Shown one piece after another: positions 17,111 to 25,352 of a stretch of 50,674 nt of DNA (its first letter is position 1; every line of letters starts with the position of its first letter). The stretch spans positions 1 to 50,674 of the forward strand of contig JAHFOB010000005.1 of NCBI GenBank assembly GCA_023267045.1, read 5' to 3'. This DNA comes from Candidatus Zambryskiibacteriota bacterium. GTDB taxonomy: Bacteria > Patescibacteriota > Minisyncoccia > Phycocordibacterales > DATDWN01. Made by a program: the position numbers and the translations under genes. The notes beneath the pieces are model-generated. The model saw nothing but the letters and a program-made list of their open reading frames with translations, was not told where the DNA came from and did not search any database.

Positions 17111-17139
17111 TTGACATGAAAAGTTTTTTATGCTAGACT
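17111..17139 (+). promoter_or_regulatory. Promoter of the 6S-like ncRNA
   Basis: TTGACA, 17-bp spacer, TAGACT. It points into a region with no plus-strand gene before 19240. Confidence 0.65.
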
Positions 17140-17145
17140 CCTTTT

Positions 17146-17352
17146 CTACATTACTCGATGGTTATTTGACTGCATTTGGCCGCTCCAAAATATAAATCTC
17201 TAAGCAACTAAGCATTTATGTTTAAGAGTCTTTCTACGAGGACATTCTGGATATTACCTTGTGTAATATTCTGGAGTTATCCTTTGTGAAATACTTAGCT
17301 TTTTGTATCTTTACTTTAAGTGTTGCTTAGAGATTTATGCTTTGGAACTTTT
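17146..17352 (+). ncRNA. Candidate structured ncRNA with 6S RNA-like architecture
   Basis: A closing stem of about 24 bp joins 17191-17214 (ccaaaatataaatctctaag..) and 17322-17345, with only two mismatches. Inside it, ctaagcattt/aaatacttag can pair (one mismatch) and an apical imperfect stem lies around ggatattac-cttgt-gtaatattc, leaving unpaired internal segments. This long rod with a bubble is the architecture of 6S RNA, which mimics an open promoter and binds RNA polymerase. A sigma70-type promoter lies upstream, and the closing stem is followed by a T-run (acttttttg) that could terminate. Identity as 6S is inference from shape only. Confidence 0.5.
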
Positions 17353-17451
17353 TTGAAATTTCGACTGACCTCTGCATTAAGTATAAGTAGCAAACTATCC
17401 TTGGCAAGTCTGTTTAACATTAGAGCTTGCAAGAAATCCCGTGTCCAGTTT

Positions 17452-19128
17452 CTATTGTCTCTCAACATCCACAACTCTGCGTAATTCTTCCAAAGTTGTT
17501 ATACCCTGAAGCACTTTTATTACCCCATCTTGATTTAAGTTTAGCAAATTTTGCTTACTTGCCACTTTTTCTATCTCTCTTTCGCTCGGGTTTTCAATAA
17601 CTATCTTTTCAATATCTGAATCCATTACAATAGCTTCGTGTATTCCAGTCCGACCTTTATAGCCGATGTTGTGGCACTTATCACAACCGACGGCTTGGAA
17701 AATATGTGAGCGATCTAGTCCTTCTAGATAGCTTTTATCTTTTATTGTATCCAAAATATCTAGGATAGTTTTTTTATCATCACCTGCAAGATCGATTTGT
17801 TTTTTGCATGCTGGACATAGTTTTCGGACGAGACGTTGAGCCATAACCATATTTATTGCTGACGACAAAACTTTTGGATTTGCTCCAAGGTCTATCAGTC
17901 GTGGAAATGTTCCAGCAGCGTTGTTAGTGTGAAGTGTAGAAAAAACTAAGTGTCCAGTTAGTGACGAGTTAATAGCTATTTCTGCTGTTTCTCTGTCTCG
18001 TATTTCACCGACCATGATTACGTCCGGGTCTTGACGCAGAGCACTTCGCAGACCTTCAGCAAACGTATAGTCTTTCTTTTCGTCAGTTTGAGTCTGGACA
18101 ATACCCGGTAAATGGTATTCTATTGGATCTTCGATAGTAATTATTTTTATTTCTGGTGTGTGAATTCTTTTTATAAAGGCATACAAGGTTGTGGTTTTTC
18201 CGGAACCAGTCGGTCCAGTGTTGAGCATCATACCGTTCGGTTTTTTTAGTTGTATATCAATCATCTCCATCAACCTTTTATTTATACCCAAATCTTCTAG
18301 TGGTGTTCCTATTGATTTTGGATTGAGGACTCGGAGAACGATCGACTCGCTATATGCTCCGGGGAGAAGGGAAGTTCGGATTTCTATTTCACTATCTTTT
18401 ATTTTTATACTAAAACGTCCATCTTGTGCACCACCAATATTGAGTTTTAAATTAGAAACAAGTTTCAAACGAGACAAAAGTAGTTTGTATGTATCTAAAT
18501 CAAATTCCAAAATGTCTGTCAGTATTCCATCTAGTCTGTATCGAAGTCGAACATAGCTTTCTTCTGGTTCAAGGTGAACATCGGAAGCGTCAGTTGCAAT
18601 TGCTCCAGCTAGAATTATTTCCATAATTCGAGAAATACGATAACTTTTTTTCATACTCAAAACTTCTTGTATCAGTTTCTGAACATCAGGTATAGTCTGA
18701 ACTTGTGACAAAAACTCTGTGATCTGATCGTTGGAAATATCCAAAGCCCCAGATTTTGTTTCAAAAGAATACGATAAGTCCTTGTATCTAATCCAAACTT
18801 TTTCAAGACTTGCGTGGGAAACCATGAAGAGTTCAACACTGTAGCCCTTTGCTTTTAATTTATTTAACGCCTCAACTGTTTTCGGATTTTCTGGAGACAA
18901 TGCACCAACACTCAAAACTTTATCAACTTCATTGAAAACAGCTACTTGCGCTTCGCGAGCTTCTGTTTCTGTAATAACACGAATAGAATCAATGTTTATT
19001 GGAACGGCAGTTAGATCTAGATAGGGGACACCATATTTAGATGATAGAGTTTGAGTCAGTTCTTCTTCCTCTTGTTTTCGTAAATCGTCTATCCGTTTAT
19101 TTTGTTTATCTTCGTCAAATACAACCAT
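17452..19128 (-). CDS. pilB: Type IV pilus assembly ATPase PilB (GspE family)
   Basis: 558 residues. The N-terminal MshEN-like domain contains SSKYGVPYLDL. The ATPase core has Walker A GPTGSGKTT (about residue 300), the Asp box IEDPIEYHLPG, Walker B DPDVIMVGEIRD and the His box STLHTN. A zinc-binding tetracysteine follows (CPACKK ... CDKCHNIGY). It powers pilus extension on the cytoplasmic face and would work with PilM/N/O encoded at 40447-42542. The minus-strand extended -10 (tgt-tattat) lies 6 nt before the ATG, so the transcript is probably leaderless. Confidence 0.95.
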   Translation of the reverse strand: MVVFDEDKQNKRIDDLRKQEEEELTQTLSSKYGVPYLDLTAVPINIDSIRVITETEAREAQVAVFNEVDKVLSVGALSPENPKTVEALNKLKAKGYSVELFMVSHASLEKVWIRYKDLSYSFETKSGALDISNDQITEFLSQVQTIPDVQKLIQEVLSMKKSYRISRIMEIILAGAIATDASDVHLEPEESYVRLRYRLDGILTDILEFDLDTYKLLLSRLKLVSNLKLNIGGAQDGRFSIKIKDSEIEIRTSLLPGAYSESIVLRVLNPKSIGTPLEDLGINKRLMEMIDIQLKKPNGMMLNTGPTGSGKTTTLYAFIKRIHTPEIKIITIEDPIEYHLPGIVQTQTDEKKDYTFAEGLRSALRQDPDVIMVGEIRDRETAEIAINSSLTGHLVFSTLHTNNAAGTFPRLIDLGANPKVLSSAINMVMAQRLVRKLCPACKKQIDLAGDDKKTILDILDTIKDKSYLEGLDRSHIFQAVGCDKCHNIGYKGRTGIHEAIVMDSDIEKIVIENPSEREIEKVASKQNLLNLNQDGVIKVLQGITTLEELRRVVDVERQ

Positions 19129-19134
19129 GCATAA

Positions 19135-19143
19135 ATAATAACA
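19135..19143 (-). promoter_or_regulatory. Extended -10 promoter of pilB (leaderless)
   Basis: Minus-strand tgt-tattat, 6 nt before ATG 19128. Confidence 0.55.
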
Positions 19144-19189
19144 TAATTTTCAGTTGAAAATCCTTAATTCTGGCTACTTTTTGAGTATA

Positions 19190-19218
19190 TTGACAAAAAG
19201 ACTAAAGTAGTGTAAGAT
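19190..19218 (+). promoter_or_regulatory. Consensus promoter of the GC-rich orphan gene
   Basis: TTGACA, exactly 17 bp, TAAGAT. A full -35 of this kind is rare among the other promoters in the window. Confidence 0.75.
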
Positions 19219-19239
19219 GGTAGGCAGAGGGGGTGTCCC

Positions 19240-20028
19240 ATGAGGCACATTGTAAAGGTTCTGGTTCGGGTTTTCGGACCCAAGTGGGTCATCTGGGCGA
19301 TGACTTTTTTGCTCGGAATGGCTCTCGGCTGTGGTGGCAAGAAAACCGTCAACACGCCGTCTCCGTTCCCGGGAGCGCAGACTTCTCACGTGGCTAAACC
19401 ACCTGTTGCAGAAACTGCCGATCAGAGAATCATTCGGGAGATGAGTGAAAACCAGGCGTTTTTGAAACGCTACGACGAAGCTTCGCCCGATGAGAAGAAA
19501 GTTCTCCTCCAGTGGAAGAGGATCCACGATGAGAACGAGGCAAAGGCCGAGGTCAAGTCGCACAAACTTATAGATGACGCCGAGATGAGAAAGGCTCGGA
19601 AGGTCGTCGAGAAGGACGACAAAATCTTGGCCAAGAGAGCCAAGGTTCACGAACAGGCTATGGCTCTGGCGGCAATCTCTGTGTGTGAGGAGTCGTCTGT
19701 TTGGGTCAATCCCAACGCAGAAGACTTCAAGTACAACAGGGATCGGATTTCATTCACGGTCCATAACGAAAGCGGTGGACCGATTGAAATCAGGACTGGT
19801 CTGCGTGGGATTGGGGTTGCAGTGAAGAATCTCTGCGCTCGCGGTTCCATGGCTTTGTATTTTTCCGGTCAGTATACTCTGCAGGGTCAGAGTGAGAATT
19901 TCACTCTGACTGCGGTGAGTAGTACTACTGGCAAGGTTCTCTCGTCGACGTACGGATTTATCCAGAGCTACTCACAGTCTGGGTATCAGTACGTTCGGCG
20001 GGATAGCCAGGATTGGTACATCAGATGA
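19240..20028 (+). CDS. GC-rich orphan protein with N-terminal membrane segment, possible lipoprotein
   Basis: 262 residues, no family recognised. The N-terminus has a hydrophobic segment ending LLGMALGCGGKK; the Cys could be lipidated, but the lipobox is weak (Ala at -3). Residues about 45-145 are charged and helical (KAEVKSHKLIDDAEMRKARK). The C-terminal half, about 150-262, looks beta-rich (SFTVHNESGGPIEI, TLQGQSENFTLTAV). GC content and codon choice are much higher than in all neighbours. Unlike them it has a purine-rich Shine-Dalgarno site (agaggggg, 19225-19232) and its own promoter and terminator. It is probably a horizontally acquired independent unit. Confidence 0.75.
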   Translation: MRHIVKVLVRVFGPKWVIWAMTFLLGMALGCGGKKTVNTPSPFPGAQTSHVAKPPVAETADQRIIREMSENQAFLKRYDEASPDEKKVLLQWKRIHDENEAKAEVKSHKLIDDAEMRKARKVVEKDDKILAKRAKVHEQAMALAAISVCEESSVWVNPNAEDFKYNRDRISFTVHNESGGPIEIRTGLRGIGVAVKNLCARGSMALYFSGQYTLQGQSENFTLTAVSSTTGKVLSSTYGFIQSYSQSGYQYVRRDSQDWYIR

Positions 20029-20040
20029 AGTTCTTTGTTC

Positions 20041-20101
20041 CGCGGTAGCACACTATATAGCAGTGCTACCGCGAGGAGTCGCGAAATTCGCGGCTTTTTT
20101 T
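20041..20101 (+). terminator. Double-hairpin terminator of the orphan unit
   Basis: First hairpin cgcggtagcac / gtgctaccgcg, then gtcgcgaa / ttcgcggc followed by ttttttt. Confidence 0.85.
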
Positions 20102-20113
20102 GTAGACAAAATA

Positions 20114-20122
20114 TGGTAGTAT
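20114..20122 (+). promoter_or_regulatory. Extended -10 promoter of tsaE
   Basis: tgg-tagtat, 9 nt before ATG 20132. Confidence 0.45.
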
Positions 20123-20131
20123 TTTTTCAAT

Positions 20132-20608
20132 ATGAGATCTGTAAAATATATAGTCGATAACTTAGATCAGTTTCAAAAAGTCGTCAGAGAAATTGCCTCA
20201 AGTACTATAGAAAGTAAGAGAGGGGCAACTGTTATTGGTCTATATGGAAATCTTGGGGCAGGTAAGACAACTTTTGTCCAAACCTTCGCAAAACATTTTG
20301 GTGTTGAAGAAACAGTTATTAGTCCAACTTTTGTTATTGAAAAAATATACCCCATTAGAACTAACGGTCGCAAGCGACCTACTTCTAACGGGGCAAGTGA
20401 ATTTACACATCTTATTCACATAGACGCCTATCGTTTAGAAAAATCAGAGGAGCTTTTGCATCTTGGCTGGAAAGAAATTATTTCTGATCCAAAAAATATT
20501 ATTCTCATCGAGTGGCCAGAGAGAGTCTCTGACATTATGCCAGAGCATATACAGATCAGATTAAAGGTTTTAGATGATGAAAATTCACGTGAAATAGAAG
20601 TGATATAA
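20132..20608 (+). CDS. tsaE: tRNA threonylcarbamoyladenosine biosynthesis ATPase TsaE
   Basis: 158 residues. P-loop GLYGNLGAGKTTF (about residue 36), SPTFVIEKIY and the HIDAYRLE motif identify the TsaE/YjeE family, the ATPase that cycles the TsaBD complex during t6A37 synthesis. Between IEKIY and the HIDAYR strand sits an extra run of about 17 residues (PIRTNGRKRPTSNGASE) encoded by a palindrome, ccccattagaa...ttctaacgggg, that is absent from the usual family pattern. It is followed after 7 nt by polA. Confidence 0.9.
   Translation: MRSVKYIVDNLDQFQKVVREIASSTIESKRGATVIGLYGNLGAGKTTFVQTFAKHFGVEETVISPTFVIEKIYPIRTNGRKRPTSNGASEFTHLIHIDAYRLEKSEELLHLGWKEIISDPKNIILIEWPERVSDIMPEHIQIRLKVLDDENSREIEVI
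20349..20397. repeat. In-frame palindromic insert in tsaE
   Basis: Outer arms ccccattagaa and ttctaacgggg, inner hairpin ggtcgc aa gcgacc. It is followed by gcaag, as is the insert in the pseudouridine synthase gene. Confidence 0.65.
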
Positions 20609-20609
20609 T
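20601..20609 (+). promoter_or_regulatory. Extended -10 promoter of polA (leaderless)
   Basis: tga-tataat ends 6 nt before ATG 20616 and overlaps the tsaE stop. Confidence 0.6.
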
Positions 20610-20615
20610 TACCAC

Positions 20616-23009
20616 ATGGCTAAATCTAAAGGTAAAAAAACACTGGCACTGCTTGATGTCCATGCCATATTGCACAGGGCATATCACGCTCTGCCAGAAT
20701 TTGAATCAAGTAAAGGCGAACCGACTGGAGCGCTGTACGGTTTGTGTACTATGCTCATAAAACTAGTAAAAGATGTAAAGCCAGACTATATCGTGGCTTG
20801 TTATGATCTGCCCGAGCCAACGATGCGACATGAAGTCTACGCCGACTACAAAGCTGGTCGTAAAAAAATAGATGATGCCCTCATCGCTCAACTTGAACGA
20901 TCAAAAGATGTTTTCAAAGCCTTAAATATTCCGATGTATTCATCTCCAGGTTTTGAAGCGGACGATATGCTCGGCACTATTGTGGAGACGCTGAAAAATA
21001 ATAAAGAGATAGATATCGTAATTGCATCAGGCGATATGGACACCATGCAACTTATTGAAGGTGATAAAGTCCGAGTCTATACTCTCAAAAAAGGAATAAA
21101 AGATACGATTATATATAATGAAAAAGCAGTTTTGGAGAGATTTCATTTTGGTCCGAAACTTTTGCCAGACTATAAAGGGTTGAGAGGGGATCCGTCGGAC
21201 AATATTGTTGGAATCGCAGGAATAGGAGAAAAAACAGCCGAGGAGTTGATTGTTAATTTCGGTTCTATTGAAGATATCTACAAAAAGCTAAAAAAAACAA
21301 CCGGGAATGACCAATTTGAAAAAGCCGGTATAAAGAAAAGAATTGTTGAGTTACTGAAAGCCGGAGAAGAAGAAGCGCTATTTTCAAAAATGTTGGCAAC
21401 AATTCGCAGAGATGTGCCGATTTACTTTAAAATCCCAGAAAAAATCTGGCGGGAAGATATCGACATGAAAAAAGTCCAAGATATTTTCGCCGAGTTTGAG
21501 TTTCGTAGTCTTGGGATAAAAATCGCAGAAGTTTTGTCTCTGGATTTGCCAGAAAGTGTGGGTAAAGAAGAAAGTCCAGAAGATATCGCAGAAGTAGGTC
21601 TAATGCTTTGGGTTGTGGACTCAAATAAAACCAATCCAGATTTGGATGATATTTTGTCATACACTCATAAAAATAGTTTAAAAGAAGCCAGAGAGGTTTT
21701 AGAGAAAATGATAAAAGATCAAAATCTTTCTTTTGTTATGGATGAGATAGAAAGACCACTTATTCCCATAACTGCTAAAATGAAAGAGATCGGAATAAAA
21801 ATAGACGTGGAGCGACTAAAAGTTTTATCAAAAAAATATCATGCGGAACTGGATTTGCTTGAAAAGAAAATTTGGAAAATTGTAGGTGTGGAATTCAATA
21901 TCAGTTCTCCAAAACAACTTGGTGAAATGCTTTTTGTTAAAATGGGACTGAAAACAAAAAATCAGAAAAAGAATGCAAGCGGTGGATTTTCTACCAAAGA
22001 ATCAGAGTTGGAAAAGTTACGCGAAGAGCATCCTATCGCTGGTTTTATACTCGAATATCGCGAGCTATCGAAACTTCTTGGTACATATATTGATACGATT
22101 CCGACTTTAGTTGACGGAAATAACCGTATTCATCCGCAGTTTTTACAAGCGGGCAGTGCTACTGGTAGAATGGCCAGCCAGAATCCAGGTGTTCAAAATA
22201 TTCCCGTCAAAACAGATCTTGGTCGTGAAATTCGCAAGTCGTTTATAGCCGAAAAAGGTTATAAAATCGTCTCGTTCGATTATTCTCAAATGGAGCTTCG
22301 CATCGCCGCCTTTCTCTCTGGCGATAAAAAACTCATAGAAATTTTCAAAAAAGGCCAGGATGTTCACACTGCTGTAGCCTGTGAAGTTTTTGGCGTAAAG
22401 CCTGAAGAAGTGACAAAACAAATGCGTGCCAAAGCAAAAGTTATAAACTTTGGTGTGATGTATGGCATGGGTGTAACGGCGCTTCAGAAAAATATTGGCA
22501 CGAACAGAGAAGAGGCCCAAGAGTTTCTGGACGGATATTTCAACAGATTTGCTGGTTTGGCAGAGTATTTAGAAAAAGTAAAACATGAGACAGCTCAAAA
22601 AGGTTACACAGAGACGTATTTCGGTAGACGCAGATATTTCCCTGATATTCACTCCAAACTTCCTTTTATGAAGGCAAGTGCTGAACGTATGGCTATAAAC
22701 GCTCCGATACAGGGGACAGAAGCTGATATTATAAAAATAGCTATGGTAAAAATAGATAAATTTTTGGCGGGTAGACAACCGCTCCAAGCGAGCAGTGGTC
22801 GTATGACCAATTTGAAAAGTGATGTTCGACTGTTGCTACAAGTTCATGATGAGCTCGTCTATGAAATAAAAGAAAATATAATTTCTTCAGTTTCACCCGA
22901 GATTAAAAAAATGATGGAAGGGGTAATAGATCCAAAGAAAACTCACGGAATAATTTGTGCTACGGATATATCAGTTGGTGACAACTGGGGTGAGCTGCGA
23001 AAGCTGTAA
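20616..23009 (+). CDS. polA: DNA polymerase I
   Basis: 797 residues. The N-terminal 5' nuclease domain (about 8-290) has LLDVHAILHRAYHAL, FEADDMLGT and SGDMDTMQL. The polymerase domain has motif A SFDYSQMELRIAA, motif B RAKAKVINFGVMYG and motif C VHDELVYE. The 3'-5' exonuclease region between them is short and lacks the usual acidic motifs, so there is probably no proofreading. An extra segment AGRQPLQASSGRMTNLK (nt 22765-22818) precedes motif C and coincides with an imperfect palindrome. It fills gaps in replication and repair and overlaps the tsaE promoter/stop region. Confidence 0.95.
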   Translation: MAKSKGKKTLALLDVHAILHRAYHALPEFESSKGEPTGALYGLCTMLIKLVKDVKPDYIVACYDLPEPTMRHEVYADYKAGRKKIDDALIAQLERSKDVFKALNIPMYSSPGFEADDMLGTIVETLKNNKEIDIVIASGDMDTMQLIEGDKVRVYTLKKGIKDTIIYNEKAVLERFHFGPKLLPDYKGLRGDPSDNIVGIAGIGEKTAEELIVNFGSIEDIYKKLKKTTGNDQFEKAGIKKRIVELLKAGEEEALFSKMLATIRRDVPIYFKIPEKIWREDIDMKKVQDIFAEFEFRSLGIKIAEVLSLDLPESVGKEESPEDIAEVGLMLWVVDSNKTNPDLDDILSYTHKNSLKEAREVLEKMIKDQNLSFVMDEIERPLIPITAKMKEIGIKIDVERLKVLSKKYHAELDLLEKKIWKIVGVEFNISSPKQLGEMLFVKMGLKTKNQKKNASGGFSTKESELEKLREEHPIAGFILEYRELSKLLGTYIDTIPTLVDGNNRIHPQFLQAGSATGRMASQNPGVQNIPVKTDLGREIRKSFIAEKGYKIVSFDYSQMELRIAAFLSGDKKLIEIFKKGQDVHTAVACEVFGVKPEEVTKQMRAKAKVINFGVMYGMGVTALQKNIGTNREEAQEFLDGYFNRFAGLAEYLEKVKHETAQKGYTETYFGRRRYFPDIHSKLPFMKASAERMAINAPIQGTEADIIKIAMVKIDKFLAGRQPLQASSGRMTNLKSDVRLLLQVHDELVYEIKENIISSVSPEIKKMMEGVIDPKKTHGIICATDISVGDNWGELRKL
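22765..22818. repeat. Possible in-frame palindromic insert in polA
   Basis: gacaaccgct ccaagcg agcagtggtc pairs imperfectly and encodes residues not expected between the O-helix region and motif C. Confidence 0.4.
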
Positions 23010-23019
23010 GGAGAGCTGC

Positions 23020-23205
23020 AAAATTCCTAATTGACCTAAGTGCTCTAATTTCTAAACAAATCCCAATGTCCAAACCCCAATTTCCAATGAAATGACCTAA
23101 TGGCCTAATTCCCAATTGGACATTTGAGCATTTGGACTTTCATTGGTCATTGTGTCATTGGGGCTTGGTCATTCTTTAGGTTAATTAGTATAATTAGGAA
23201 TTAAA
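23020..23205. repeat. Long palindromic repeat between polA and holA
   Basis: Outer arms aaattcctaattgacctaa and ttaggttaattagtataattaggaatt pair. The inner part holds ccaatgtccaa / ttggacatt and gacctaatgg-type arms. No gene is visible. A tataat inside the right arm may serve as the holA -10. Confidence 0.6.
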
Positions 23206-23213
23206 TAATTTTC

Positions 23214-23927
23214 ATGCTTTACCTAATCCACGGAACAGATACACACAAAGCTCGCAAGAAACTTCACGAGCTTTTAGATATTGCCCAGAAGAAACGTCCG
23301 GGGGCTGAAATATTCAAAATAACTAGTGAGAACTGGAGCGATGCCCAGTTTGATGAATTATTAGTTGCGAGAGGGCTTTTTGAACAAAAATACACCGTTG
23401 TTTTGGACAACATTTTTGAAAAAAAAGATTACAAAGACTATGTTCTGGAAAGACTTGATGGAATGCAAGAGTCCGAACAGATTTTTTTAATGCTCGAATC
23501 ATCAGTTGATAGTCCCAGCTTGAAAAAAATTGAAAAAAACGCTAAACAAGTTCAGGAGTTTGTAAAAGCAGAAAATAAAAAGTTTTTACCTAGTATTTTC
23601 ACCGTTGCCGACGGACTTTTGCAAAAAGACAAAAAAAGTCTCTGGATTTCATACATTGATTTTATTAACAAAGGCACCGCTCCAGAGGAAATTCACGGAA
23701 TATTTTTCTGGCAGGTAAAAAATATGATTTTAACTTCACGAGCGACAAGTAGCAACGATACAGGACTTTCGCCTTTTGTTTACAAAAATGCATTAACTGG
23801 AGCAAGAAAATATAAAACAGAAGAGCTAACAAAAATGTCAGGAGAGCTTATGGATATGACTCACAGGGTGCGACAAGGTGAAGGGGAGATGGAGGTGATG
23901 TTGGAGAAGTGGGTGCTGGGATTGTAA
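23214..23927 (+). CDS. holA: DNA polymerase III delta subunit-like clamp loader protein
   Basis: 237 residues, shorter than the 330 or so usual for HolA. The N-terminal LYLIHGTDTHKARKKL segment matches the delta subunit pattern (FLLYGEDxxL-type). The middle region FDELLVARGLFEQKYTVVLDNIFEKK corresponds to the strand-helix that precedes the clamp-opening part. The C-terminal helical domain appears compact. Its role would be loading the sliding clamp during replication. It sits downstream of polA after a 200-bp palindromic repeat. Confidence 0.7.
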   Translation: MLYLIHGTDTHKARKKLHELLDIAQKKRPGAEIFKITSENWSDAQFDELLVARGLFEQKYTVVLDNIFEKKDYKDYVLERLDGMQESEQIFLMLESSVDSPSLKKIEKNAKQVQEFVKAENKKFLPSIFTVADGLLQKDKKSLWISYIDFINKGTAPEEIHGIFFWQVKNMILTSRATSSNDTGLSPFVYKNALTGARKYKTEELTKMSGELMDMTHRVRQGEGEMEVMLEKWVLGL

Positions 23928-23935
23928 TTGCGCGT

Positions 23936-24128
23936 GTCCCAAAAGTAATTTTTTGATAAAAATTCTTTTGGGACAGTCTCGCTTTTGGGTCTGCTCAGCA
24001 GACGACGCGCTCCGACTCGCAGTAGTGCACTTCGGATAATTTGATTTTCGTCAAAATCAAATTTCCTTCGGCCCACGACTCGACTGTTTTTGTTGCTACA
24101 AAAACATGTCTCCGCCGCGCACTAGTGC
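23936..24128. repeat. Composite hairpin element, left copy beside tRNA-Lys
   Basis: A chain of hairpins: tgtcccaaaag / cttttgggaca; aatttgatttt cgtc aaaatcaaatt; linker ccacgactcgactg; gtttttgttgctacaaaaac; then catgtctccgccgcgc. An inverted relative with different stems but the same loops and linkers is at 24240-24400. Confidence 0.65.
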
Positions 24129-24129
24129 G

Positions 24130-24159
24130 AAAAATCTCCCAACTGAGGGAGATTTTTTG
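24130..24159 (-). terminator. Terminator of tRNA-Lys (bidirectional)
   Basis: aaaatctccc aactga gggagatttttt; both sides carry T-runs in the sense of exit. Confidence 0.8.
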
Positions 24160-24164
24160 CCTAG

Positions 24165-24237
24165 TGCGCCCGGTTGGGATCGAACCAACGACCTTGTCCT
24201 TAAAAGGGACCTGCTCTACCGACTGAGCTACGGGCGC
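24165..24237 (-). tRNA. tRNA-Lys (anticodon TTT)
   Basis: Full cloverleaf: acceptor gcgcccg/cgggcgc, D-arm agctcagtcggtagagc, anticodon loop cttttaa, T-loop ttcgatc. CCA is not encoded. Confidence 0.95.
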
Positions 24238-24239
24238 GT

Positions 24240-24400
24240 ATGCTTTGAGTAATCAAACTGCTTTGATTACTCAAAGACTTACGCGAGCCGGAAACATGTT
24301 TTTTCAGTAGAAAAAACAGTTGAGGCAGGGTCGTGGAAGTTTTCTTGTGACGACAAGAAAACTATCCCTGACCATATGCACTTTATTATCCCCGACCATG
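24240..24400. repeat. Composite hairpin element, right inverted copy beside tRNA-Lys
   Basis: Read on the minus strand: agttttcttgt cgtc acaagaaaact; linker ccacgaccctgcctcaactg; gttttttctactgaaaaaac; catgtttccgg. A separate perfect 15-bp palindrome ctttgagtaatcaaa lies at 24242-24275. Confidence 0.65.
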
Positions 24401-24442
24401 ATTACACCCTTGAAATATAACAGAAAAACAGAGAAAGTCCAA

Positions 24443-24811
24443 TTACAACCCCAAGTCAAAAGCTAGAAATCCTGGACCAGTAAAAAGTAATGAGAGAAGA
24501 ATTACCACAATCATTCCGTACAAAATAAAATCTTCTTTGGAAACCCCACCAGATTTTTTCTTTGTCCAGAAATCAAACTTTGTTACGACTATTGCTATTA
24601 TTGCTGAAACTTGAGTATAGAGACCTAACACAAGCAATGCTCCAAAAACAACATACAAAATAGAAACCCACTTGTAAGGTTTTTTATATCTCTCATAACC
24701 GAGATAAATAATCGCCATTCCGACAGTCAGTCTTAATATAAACGGAGCAAGTAGTCCATATGTTAGTAAACCAGGAAATGTAGCTAGCGGATGAAAAAAT
24801 GAAGTAAACAT
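24443..24811 (-). CDS. DoxX family small membrane protein
   Basis: 122 residues with four hydrophobic segments. The layout (LRLTVGMAIIYLGYER, then VFGALLVLGLYTQVSAII) fits the DoxX family, membrane proteins of uncertain redox role. I place the start at ATG 24811, not at the TTG 24826 of the track: a -10 tatact on the minus strand (24818-24823) covers the TTG region and lies 6 nt before this ATG. Confidence 0.7.
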   Translation of the reverse strand: MFTSFFHPLATFPGLLTYGLLAPFILRLTVGMAIIYLGYERYKKPYKWVSILYVVFGALLVLGLYTQVSAIIAIVVTKFDFWTKKKSGGVSKEDFILYGMIVVILLSLLFTGPGFLAFDLGL

Positions 24812-24860
24812 ATATAAAGTATACAATTTTTAATTTTTAATTTCAAATTTTTAAACTGGG

Positions 24861-24869
24861 TGCTATAGT
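24861..24869 (+). promoter_or_regulatory. Extended -10 promoter of the trmH-like gene (leaderless)
   Basis: tgc-tatagt ends 6 nt before ATG 24876. Confidence 0.55.
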
Positions 24870-24875
24870 TCAAGA

Positions 24876-25352
24876 ATGAAGAAAAAAGAAGTCGCGGTTT
24901 TACTTCACAATATTCGAAGCACTCATAATGTTGGCTCTATTTTCCGAACAGCTGACGCTTTGGGTGTGTCAAAAATCTATTTGTCTGGGTATACTCCGAC
25001 TCCTGTAGATAAGTTTGGAAAATCGAGAAAAGATATCGCAAAAGTAGCTCTTGGCGCAGAAAAAACTATTTCTTGGGAATATGTTTTGGATCCGCTTAAA
25101 ATAATAAAAAAGCTGAAAAAAGAAAAATATAAAATAGTTTCTCTAGAACAGTCTGACAGGTCAGTGGATTACAAAAAAACCAAAATAAAACCGCCAATAC
25201 TTTTTATTGTTGGCAACGAAGTTGAGGGAATTTCAAAAGAAATATTACAGCAGAGTGATGTTGTGATTGAAATTCCGATGAGAGGAAAGAAGGAATCTCT
25301 CAATGTTTCCGTCGCTTTTGGCGTGGCACTTTTTAGAATTTTAGGAGTTTAG
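24876..25352 (+). CDS. TrmH/SpoU-family RNA 2'-O-methyltransferase
   Basis: 158 residues, a minimal SPOUT domain. Motif 1 is HNIRSTHNVGSIFRTADA (about 12-29), motif 2 LFIVGNEVEGIS (about 110) and motif 3 IEIPMRGKKESLNVSVA (about 130). These residues form the knotted SAM site and bind RNA. The substrate, a tRNA or rRNA ribose, cannot be decided. The gene is convergent with the next and the two overlap by 4 nt. Confidence 0.88.
   Translation: MKKKEVAVLLHNIRSTHNVGSIFRTADALGVSKIYLSGYTPTPVDKFGKSRKDIAKVALGAEKTISWEYVLDPLKIIKKLKKEKYKIVSLEQSDRSVDYKKTKIKPPILFIVGNEVEGISKEILQQSDVVIEIPMRGKKESLNVSVAFGVALFRILGV

Noticed and set aside
24000-24130. tmRNA or SRP RNA next to tRNA-Lys
   Set aside because: No tag reading frame, no SRP Alu or GNAR motif; the segment is a chain of palindromes with an inverted relative on the other side.
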